Source of the DNA: an uncultured Pseudoxanthomonas sp.
Lineage (GTDB): Bacteria; Pseudomonadota; Gammaproteobacteria; Xanthomonadales; Xanthomonadaceae
Reading direction: 5' to 3'
DNA: 37,993 nt
Assembly: GCA_946886405.1 (NCBI GenBank)
Contig: CAMPIO010000028.1
Span: 1-37,993, forward strand
How positions within the stretch are numbered: the first letter of the stretch is position 1; each line of letters begins with the position of its first letter. Shown piece after piece: positions 31,986 to 37,993 of this stretch. The notes below the pieces were generated by a model that searched no databases, was not told where the DNA came from, and saw nothing but the letters and a program-made list of their open reading frames with translations. The translations under genes and the position numbers were made by a program.

Positions 31986-33574
31986 GGTGTCGCGGCCGCC
32001 TGTGCGGTTCGCACGCGGGCGTCGAAATCGTCGAGCCCGGGGACCGCGCCATCCAGCCGTTGCGCTTCCCGCAATGCCTGTGAAGCGAACGCCACGTCGC
32101 CGGTCCCCAGCCGCTCCGTGCCCACCGCGATCCACTTCTCCGCGAGCCGCCGACGTGCGTCCGGCAGCGCGGGGTCGCGTGGCTGCAATGTCTGCCACGC
32201 CTGCTGGCAGGCTTGCGCACGACGGATGCGGTTGGCGCGCAGTTCGTCTTCATAGCAGGCGCGGACTGCGGGCAGCAGGCGCATCGCGGCGTGCTTCACC
32301 GCCGTGCTGTCGGGCGCGAGCGCCTGGGCCGCACGCAGCGTGTCGTACGCACTGTCGCCGGGCGGCGTCAGCCATTGCCCCTGTGCCTCGGCGTGCGCCA
32401 TCCGCTCCAGCAACGCGCTGACGCGCCGCTCGCGCTCGCGCGGCGTGATGGAGGACATTGCGCCCTGTCGCTGGTGCGCCTCGCGTGCACGCGCGACGGA
32501 CTGCTCTGCCTGGACCACGCGCGCCGACTGCGGCGCCAGCATGCGCGCGAGCGCTAGTTCGGACTGCGCCCGGGCGAAATCGAAGTCGCTCGCCTCGCGC
32601 TCCGCCTGCGCAGCGTGGGCGACGCCGACCTGCTCGAGACCCTGCCGGGCAGCGGTGTCTCCGGGCACGGCCGACAGCACCGCTTCATAGGCGGACCGTG
32701 CCGATGACAGCCTGCCGCGCGACAACTCGCGCGCACCCGCACGGCGCCGCGTTTCGACCGCTGCCGTCAGCGCGGCCTCGGCCTGCGGCAGATCGACATG
32801 TCCGGCGTCGAACGTGCGCGCCGCCGCGATCCTGCGGGCGGCCTCGCCAAGGTCGCCGCGTTGCAGCCGTACTTCCGCTTCCTGCAACAGGTCGGACAAC
32901 GCATCTTCCCTGCCCTCCAGCGCCTCGATGCGCGTGGGCTGCAACGCGAGCACGCGTTGATACAACGACAGGGCGGCGTCATCGCCACCCCACAACCGTT
33001 GGTTCGCATGCGCACGCGCCGCCGCTGCAAGCACGCCGTCGACTCCCGCATGTTCGGCCTCGCGATCGCGCAGTCTCGCCGCGAGTGCATCCGCCTGCGG
33101 TCGCGGCACCTGGAGGTCGCGCGCAAGCTGCAAATATGTGCGTGCCTCGTCGAAACGGTTGCTCCGCAGGGCGCCATCCGCTGTTCGCAACGCCGCCTCC
33201 GCAACACGGCGCAAGCCATCAGCCGCCTCGGTGCGGTCGTTGTCCAGTGCCTGGGCCGCCTCGTAGAGCTGCCGTGCGCCCGACCCATCGCGGGCGTCCA
33301 GCCGACCTGCCCGCAATGCCTGGTCGGCCTGCTCGAGTAGTGATCGCACGCCGGTTTCGGGCCACAACAGGTCCGCCAGCGGCTGTCGCAGCACGACGAT
33401 TGCGACGGCCAGTACAACCACGATGGCCGCCACCCAGCGCCAATATCGCCGGTCGCGCCATGCCGGCGTCGGAGCACGGCGTGACGGCGAGCCGGGTGCG
33501 GTGACGCGCGCCCAATCGATGTGCGGTTCGATGCGTCGGCTTCGCCCGGCGTCGTGGTGGTCTTCGCGGGTCAC
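31982..33574 (-). CDS. Unnamed single-pass membrane protein with TPR-like repeats, downstream of relA
   Basis: I place the start at a GTG (33572-33574), 17 bases after the relA stop, giving 530 residues beginning VTREDHHDAGRSRR; the open frame continues upstream only as a relA shadow. One membrane helix lies at about 46-63 (RRYWRWVAAIVVVLAVAIVVL) with an Arg-rich N-terminus, so the bulk should be periplasmic. The rest is helical with repeating pattern AxxxLxxAxxL-P: FDEARTYLQLARDLQVPRPQ, GDLGEAARRIAAARTFDAGH, LSSARSAYEAVLSAVPGDTA, FDFARAQSELALARMLAPQS. These resemble degenerate tetratricopeptide repeats, which bind partner proteins. I do not recognise the family. Close spacing suggests cotranscription with relA. 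It shares stop-codon bases with the opposing glycosyltransferase. Confidence 0.75.
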   Translation of the reverse strand: MTREDHHDAGRSRRIEPHIDWARVTAPGSPSRRAPTPAWRDRRYWRWVAAIVVVLAVAIVVLRQPLADLLWPETGVRSLLEQADQALRAGRLDARDGSGARQLYEAAQALDNDRTEAADGLRRVAEAALRTADGALRSNRFDEARTYLQLARDLQVPRPQADALAARLRDREAEHAGVDGVLAAAARAHANQRLWGGDDAALSLYQRVLALQPTRIEALEGREDALSDLLQEAEVRLQRGDLGEAARRIAAARTFDAGHVDLPQAEAALTAAVETRRRAGARELSRGRLSSARSAYEAVLSAVPGDTAARQGLEQVGVAHAAQAEREASDFDFARAQSELALARMLAPQSARVVQAEQSVARAREAHQRQGAMSSITPRERERRVSALLERMAHAEAQGQWLTPPGDSAYDTLRAAQALAPDSTAVKHAAMRLLPAVRACYEDELRANRIRRAQACQQAWQTLQPRDPALPDARRRLAEKWIAVGTERLGTGDVAFASQALREAQRLDGAVPGLDDFDARVRTAQAAATP

Positions 33575-33591
33575 GCCCGCAGCATACCCAC

Positions 33592-35748
33592 TCAGCCTGA
33601 ACGTCGTGCGTCTTCCACCCCGGGCAGCGCGTCCAGCTTCCCGAGCAGCGTCGACAGCTGGCCGAAGTCGGCGACCTTCAGGCGCAGGCGCAGATGGACC
33701 CGGCCACTCGTACGATTGCCCTGGCTGTTGATGTCCAGCACGTTGGCCTCTTCCTGCGCGATCAGCGTGGTGATGTCCTTGAGCAGCCACTTGCGGTCGA
33801 GCGCGGTGACCTGCACGTCGACTTCGTAGCCGCCGCCGGCCTGGCCCCATTCCACGGGCAGCACGCGCTGCGGACTGGCGGCGGCCAGGCGCGCGAATGC
33901 CGTGCAATCGGTGCGATGGACGGTGACTCCCCGCACGCGCGTGAGATAGCCCGCGATGGGCTCCCCGGGCACAGGCTGGCAGCAGCGCGCGAGTTGCACC
34001 AACAGGTTGCCCACACCCTGCACGGTGAACTTGGACTTGCCCGGCTTGGCGACCTTGCGCGGGGGTCGCAGCACCGGCAGCGATGGCGTATCCGGCTCCG
34101 CCGCTGCACGCTGTTCTTCGTGAAGCGCACGACCGACCTGGTGCGGGCCCACGTCCCCCAGCGCCACCTGGATGTAAAGCTCGTCGACATTCTCGGCATG
34201 GAACTTCTTCGCCGCCCCCGTCAGGTCGGCGTGGTTCAGCCCCAGGCGCTTCAGCTCCTTTTCCAGCAACTCGCGCCCGGCCTGCAGGTTGCGCGCGCGA
34301 TCCAGCTTGTGGAACCACGCGCGCACCTTGTCGCGCGAACGCCCGCTGGCGAGGAATCCATTGGCCTGCAGCAACCAGTCACGGCGCGGCTCGGGCTCCT
34401 TCGACGTCAGGATCTCGACGCGGTCTCCGCTGCGCAGGACGTGGTTGAGCGGCACGATGCGGCCGTTGACCTTGGCGCCACGCGTGCGGTGGCCCACCAT
34501 GGTGTGCACGTGGTACGCGAAATCGAGTACCGTACCGCCCCGCGGAAGGTCGACCACTTCGCCCTTCGGCGTCAGCGCATACACCCGGTCCTCGACCAAT
34601 TCGGCGTCCAGTTCGCCAGCCAGCGCACCATCGCCGCCGGCGCCCTCGGCCGTTCCGTCCAGCAGCCGTCGCATCCAGGCGATCTTGCGGTCGAAGGCAT
34701 CGCCACCCGCCTTGCCTTCCTTGTACTTCCAGTGCGCGGCCACGCCCAGCTCGGCCTGTGCATGCATGTCGTGCGTACGGATCTGCACTTCCAGCGTGCG
34801 ACCCTCCGGGCCGACCACGGCGGTGTGCAAGGAACGGTAGTCGTTGGCCTTCGGGCGCGCGATGTAGTCGTCGAACTCGCTGGGGATGGGTACCCACAAT
34901 GCATGCACGATGCCCAGCGCGGCGTAGCAAGCGGCAATGTCGTCCACCGCAATGCGGACCGCGCGCAGATCGTGGAGCTCATCGAAGCCGACCTGCTTGC
35001 GCTGCATCTTCCGCCAGATGCTGTAGATGTGCTTCGGCCGGCCACTGATCTCCGCACGGAGGCCGTGCTCGGCCAATGCTGCCTGCAGACTGGCGATGAC
35101 TGCGGCGATGTAGCGCTCGCGGCCGGTGCGCTTCTCGTCGAGCTGCGAGGCGATCTGCTTGTAGACCTGCGGCTGCAGATAGCGGAACGCGAGATCTTCG
35201 AGTTCCCACTTCAGCTGCCAGATACCGAGGCGATTCGCCAGCGGCGCGTGGATGTCACGCGTGAGCCGCGCCAGGGCCTGGCGCTCGCCTTCGGGCAACG
35301 CGCCCGCCGCGCGCATGCGGGCGAGCTGACGGGCGAGCAGGATGGTCACTACGCGCAGGTCGCGCACGATCGCCAGCAACAGGCGGCGCAGCCCTTCGGT
35401 ATTCCCACCCCGCACCTGTTCCGCATGCAGCGCCCAGACCTGGGCCGCCGCCACCTGGCCTTCCAGCAGGTCCGCCAACCCTGGCACGTGCTTGCCGACC
35501 TGCGCGATCACCGCAGGCTGCAAGGCTGGCAACCCATGCAACGTGGCGGCCAACAGGACGTCGCCGTCCGCGCCCAGGGTCGCGAGCGTATCCAACGTGT
35601 CGGCCAGCACGTCCATCGCATCGGGCATGCCGTCCTGCACGCCGGGCAGCGCGGACGCATCGGTCACCGCGCGCCGCAGGAGGGGCGGCAGCGTCCCGAA
35701 GGCCGGCCGTTGCAGCAACGTCGCGATGTCGTGAACAGGGGAAATCAT
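33592..35748 (-). CDS. relA: GTP pyrophosphokinase RelA ((p)ppGpp synthetase)
   Basis: RelA makes (p)ppGpp on ribosomes carrying uncharged tRNA and so triggers the stringent response. The 718-residue protein has the full long-RSH layout: an N-terminal hydrolase-like domain that has lost the HD pair (LLAATLHGLPAL), so it cannot degrade ppGpp; the synthetase domain with HIYSIWRKMQRKQ, DLRAVRIAV, and EFDD at 291-294 (the acidic motif typical of RelA as opposed to RxKD of SpoT); YRSLHTAVVGPEGR and ELGVAAHWKYKEG; a TGS domain (VYALTPKGEVVDLPRGGTVLDFAYHVHT); the zinc-finger-like region with ARCCQPVPGEPIAGY and HRTDC; and a C-terminal ACT domain. No ribosome site precedes the ATG. It is followed by the TPR-like membrane gene. 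Confidence 0.95.
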   Translation of the reverse strand: MISPVHDIATLLQRPAFGTLPPLLRRAVTDASALPGVQDGMPDAMDVLADTLDTLATLGADGDVLLAATLHGLPALQPAVIAQVGKHVPGLADLLEGQVAAAQVWALHAEQVRGGNTEGLRRLLLAIVRDLRVVTILLARQLARMRAAGALPEGERQALARLTRDIHAPLANRLGIWQLKWELEDLAFRYLQPQVYKQIASQLDEKRTGRERYIAAVIASLQAALAEHGLRAEISGRPKHIYSIWRKMQRKQVGFDELHDLRAVRIAVDDIAACYAALGIVHALWVPIPSEFDDYIARPKANDYRSLHTAVVGPEGRTLEVQIRTHDMHAQAELGVAAHWKYKEGKAGGDAFDRKIAWMRRLLDGTAEGAGGDGALAGELDAELVEDRVYALTPKGEVVDLPRGGTVLDFAYHVHTMVGHRTRGAKVNGRIVPLNHVLRSGDRVEILTSKEPEPRRDWLLQANGFLASGRSRDKVRAWFHKLDRARNLQAGRELLEKELKRLGLNHADLTGAAKKFHAENVDELYIQVALGDVGPHQVGRALHEEQRAAAEPDTPSLPVLRPPRKVAKPGKSKFTVQGVGNLLVQLARCCQPVPGEPIAGYLTRVRGVTVHRTDCTAFARLAAASPQRVLPVEWGQAGGGYEVDVQVTALDRKWLLKDITTLIAQEEANVLDINSQGNRTSGRVHLRLRLKVADFGQLSTLLGKLDALPGVEDARRSG

Positions 35749-35786
35749 GGAGGGAACGAAGGGCGGCCAAGCGCCGCCGGAATGAC

Positions 35787-35792
35787 TACACT
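35787..35792 (+). promoter_or_regulatory. Candidate -10 box of the small exported-protein gene
   Basis: TACACT at 35787-35792 lies 27 bases before the ATG at 35820, giving a predicted start near 35799 and a 20-base leader that contains the AGGA ribosome site. No clear -35 is seen. Low confidence. Confidence 0.25.
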
Positions 35793-35819
35793 ACCGGCCA
35801 GTCGACCGCAGGAACAACC

Positions 35820-36368
35820 ATGAAGATGAGCCGCTTGTTTCTATCCATGGCGCTGGCGACCGCGCCTTTGCTTGCATTCGCACAGGACGCCGCCTCCGAC
35901 GCGCGCTTCGGCAACCTGCGCGAATCGATGACCGCCGAGGAATTCAAGGCCGCCGGCCTGGACAAACTGAGCGACGCCGAACTGGCCGCACTGAGCGGCT
36001 GGCTGACCCGCAAGGTGGGCGTCGAGACGGCACGCGCGGTCGAGCAGGTGCGCCAGGAGACCCAGGTGGCCGTCACCCAGGCCAAGGAAGACACCCGCAA
36101 GCAGGTAGAAGAGGAGAACCGCGGTTTCTTCGACTTCGGATCAGCCGAGCCGATCCAGAGCACGCTGGCCGGTGACTTCAAGGGATTCGCGAAGGGCAAC
36201 CGCTACACACTGGCGAACGGACAGGTCTGGGAGCAGATCGAGCCGGCCAAGCTGGATGGCGTGCGCAAGACCAACCCCGAAGTGACCGTCAAGCCCGGTG
36301 TCTTCAATACCTGGTTCCTGCGCATCAAGGGCTACAACACGCCGGCCAAGGTACGCCGCGTCAAGTAA
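35820..36368 (+). CDS. Small exported protein of unknown function
   Basis: The 182-residue product begins MKMSRLFLSMALATAPLLAFA followed by QDAAS, a clear signal peptide with cleavage after residue 21, so it is periplasmic or secreted. A helical middle follows, with SDAELAALSGWLTRKVG and an amphipathic coiled-coil-like stretch (ARAVEQVRQETQVAVTQAKE) rich in charge. The C-terminal 80 residues (GDFKGFAKGNRYTLANGQVW, then KTNPEVTVKPGVFNTWFLRI) look like a small beta-barrel. I do not know the family; similar short proteins are widespread in this bacterial family, as far as I recall. A good AGGA site lies nine bases before the ATG. It is divergent from relA and ends six bases from the opposing hrpA stop. 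Confidence 0.8.
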   Translation: MKMSRLFLSMALATAPLLAFAQDAASDARFGNLRESMTAEEFKAAGLDKLSDAELAALSGWLTRKVGVETARAVEQVRQETQVAVTQAKEDTRKQVEEENRGFFDFGSAEPIQSTLAGDFKGFAKGNRYTLANGQVWEQIEPAKLDGVRKTNPEVTVKPGVFNTWFLRIKGYNTPAKVRRVK

Positions 36369-36374
36369 GGCGAC

Positions 36375-37993
36375 TCACCCGCGCAGCGCCTGCAGGCGCT
36401 GCGCGAGCTTCTTGGGCGAGACGCCGCTCTTCGCGCCCAGTTCCTGCGCGAACACCGAGACCCGCAGTTCTTCCAGATCCCAGCGCAGCGCCTGCCAGTC
36501 TGGCGCCTGTGCAACGCCTTCCTCACGCGCCTGCGCGAGCGCATCGGCAAACGGCTTGAGTTCCAGCATGCGCGCCTGATCCCTGGCGGGATCGCGCTTG
36601 GCGCGTTCGGCACGCAGCGTCATGCCTTTGAGGTAGCGTGGCAGCTGCGCCAATGCGTCGGCAGGCGTGTCGCGCAGGAAGCCGGGATGCACCAGCGCCG
36701 CCAGCTGCACGCGCAGGTCATCGAGGTTGCCGCGCGCCCACCCCATCAGCGGCGCATCCAGTTGCGGCTTCAGCTCCGCGACCGCGGACAGGATCGCCTC
36801 GGCCAGCTTCAAGCGCTCCATGGCTTCGCCGAACAACCGCTTGCCGGCATCGTCGCATCGCTGCTCGAATGCGGCGCGGTCGCGGATCGCCTCCAATCCT
36901 TCCGCGAGTACCGCGTTCATCGCCGCATCGACGATGTCGCCCCGCAGGCGCTCCTGCGATTCGATCGCGGCGTACAGCAGTCCGGTCTTCGGCGACACCG
37001 GCAGTTGTTTGCGAGCCTGCTTCACCTTGTCGGCCAGCGCGATCTCCAGCAGGCGGCGCACGCCACCCGGATGCAGGGCGGTGGCTTCCGCGCGGCCGGC
37101 GAACACCTGCAGCGCCACAGTCTCGCCCTCGTCGCGCAGTGCTGGGTACGCCGGCACGCCCGCTTCGCCCGGCACTTCCTGCGGGATCGGCTGCACGGGG
37201 AAATCCCGCAGGCCGATGGCCGCCATCGCGCGGCCCGCGCGCGCTGCGAACGCCTGCCCCGCCCTGGCGCCGAAGCGTGCGCGCAGGTCATCGAGGTCGC
37301 GCGACTCGGCCAGCACCTTGCCCTCCCCACCGCCGCGCGGGTCCTCGCGCAGCCGCAGGTTCATGCGCAGGTGCGGTTCGAGCGCCGCTTCATCGAAGTC
37401 GAGCGCACTCACCGCCACGCCGGTGGCGCGCGACAGGAACCGCGCCAACTCGCCGCGGATGTCGTCGGCGCCTGGTTTTGCGAACGCTTCGAAGAACGCA
37501 CGACCGAAGTCCGGGGCCGGCACGTAGTTGCGCCGCATCGCCTTGGGCAGGCTGCGGATCAGACCGGCCGCCTTGTCGGCCACGAAGCCCGGCGCGAGCC
37601 ACGACAGCCGCGCCGGATCGAGCGCGTTGAGCAGGTGCAGCGGCACTTCCAGTGTCACGCCATCATCGACCGCGCCCGGCTCGAACCTGTAGTGCAGCGG
37701 CAGTCGTGCGTCGCCCAAGGCGAAGTACTTCGGATAGCGGTCTTCTTCGCTGCCCTCGCCGGGCAACAGGTCGGTCAGCGACCAGTCCAGCGCACGGCGT
37801 TTGTCCGCGGAAAGCGCCTTCCACCAGGCATCCAGGCCTGCAACGGAATGGATCTCTGAGGGAATGCGGTCGAGGTACCAGCGCGCCTGCCAGTCCTCGT
37901 CGGCGACCAGGCCGGCGCGGCGCAGCTTCGCCTCTTCTTCGCGCGCCTGTTCGAGCGTTTTCATGTTGTCAGCGATGAACCCGGCGCGCGCAG
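36375..37993 (-). CDS. hrpA: ATP-dependent RNA helicase HrpA, C-terminal part (continues past right edge)
   Basis: The minus-strand frame is open to the last base of the window, so the N-terminal helicase core lies outside. The 539 codons present correspond to the C-terminal DUF3418 region of HrpA, a DEAH-type RNA helicase; family features include the leading RAGFIADNMKTLEQAR (helical junction), WYLDRIPSEIHSVAGLDAWWK, LDWSLTDLL, YPKYFALGDARLPLHYRFEPG, DDGVTLEVPLHLLNAL and LIRSLPKAMRRNYVPAPDFG. The ATG at 37964 is inside this region and is not the start. HrpA of E. coli has been tied to mRNA processing and, more recently, ribosome rescue; the DUF3418 part is thought to aid RNA or ribosome contact. 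Its 3' end meets the small exported-protein gene with a gap of six bases. Confidence 0.93.
   Translation of the reverse strand, partial: ARAGFIADNMKTLEQAREEEAKLRRAGLVADEDWQARWYLDRIPSEIHSVAGLDAWWKALSADKRRALDWSLTDLLPGEGSEEDRYPKYFALGDARLPLHYRFEPGAVDDGVTLEVPLHLLNALDPARLSWLAPGFVADKAAGLIRSLPKAMRRNYVPAPDFGRAFFEAFAKPGADDIRGELARFLSRATGVAVSALDFDEAALEPHLRMNLRLREDPRGGGEGKVLAESRDLDDLRARFGARAGQAFAARAGRAMAAIGLRDFPVQPIPQEVPGEAGVPAYPALRDEGETVALQVFAGRAEATALHPGGVRRLLEIALADKVKQARKQLPVSPKTGLLYAAIESQERLRGDIVDAAMNAVLAEGLEAIRDRAAFEQRCDDAGKRLFGEAMERLKLAEAILSAVAELKPQLDAPLMGWARGNLDDLRVQLAALVHPGFLRDTPADALAQLPRYLKGMTLRAERAKRDPARDQARMLELKPFADALAQAREEGVAQAPDWQALRWDLEELRVSVFAQELGAKSGVSPKKLAQRLQALRG

Noticed and set aside
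33575..34318. Upstream extension of the TPR gene frame to 34318
   Set aside because: It would lie wholly inside relA in another frame; the GTG just after the relA stop gives a normal start and spacing.
33592..35748. SpoT instead of RelA
   Set aside because: The hydrolase HD pair is lost and the synthetase has EFDD instead of the basic RxKD type, both marks of RelA.

Overview
The window is about 38 kb of high-GC, gene-dense chromosome from a gammaproteobacterium of the Xanthomonadaceae (Lysobacteraceae). I base this on three things: the neighbourhood tonB-gshB-pilG-pilI-pilJ-pilL-chpB-chpC, which resembles the Xylella/Xanthomonas arrangement; protein sequences typical of that family; and GTAG-headed palindromic repeats of the SMAG type described in Stenotrophomonas. 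The genus is not settled (Pseudoxanthomonas, Stenotrophomonas, Lysobacter and Luteimonas all fit). I saw no phage, integrase, transposase, CRISPR array, tRNA or rRNA. No gene-free gap reaches 300 bases.

Layout. 1-1.04 kb: three small membrane or lipid-linked proteins (5'-truncated DUF486, Mpo1-like DUF962, YnfA). 1.2-3.4 kb: a minus-strand run nudE-cysQ-mazG with overlapping genes, for nucleotide and sulfur-nucleotide clean-up. 3.5-5.3 kb: bioA followed by an rsmE whose SPOUT knot is missing although its native C-terminus remains. 5.35-5.56 kb: SMAG-like repeats. 5.6-16.4 kb: the Pil-Chp chemosensory operon controlling type IV pili, read pilG-pilI-pilJ-pilL-chpB-chpC on the minus strand. 16.66-18.5 kb: divergent gshB and a TonB-family gene. 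18.5-23.8 kb: a minus-strand operon of a YtrA-type GntR repressor, ABC ATPase, an unusual ABC permease and a secreted S9 peptidase, with a palindromic operator overlapping its promoter. 23.9-29.8 kb: mrcB, a small TPR-like lipoprotein, a YoaA/DinG helicase and tsaB, all minus strand. 29.9-32 kb: a GT2-GT4 fusion glycosyltransferase. 32-35.7 kb: relA followed by an unnamed single-pass TPR-like membrane protein. 35.8-38 kb: a small exported protein and the C-terminal part of hrpA, which runs off the right edge.

How the parts work together. The Pil-Chp block is a full signalling path: receptor PilJ, CheW adaptors PilI and ChpC, kinase PilL with several phosphotransfer domains, and response regulator PilG. 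The adaptation branch looks lost: no pilK methyltransferase lies in the cluster and the ChpB-like protein has lost the catalytic signature of a methylesterase. The mrcB-lipoprotein pair looks like a peptidoglycan synthase with its outer-membrane activator. The GntR-ABC-peptidase operon looks like a self-contained envelope-stress or peptide-resistance unit. Points most worth a second look are the rsmE deletion, the degenerate ChpB, the PBP1b-linked lipoprotein, the GntR operator and operon, and the relA-linked TPR protein.
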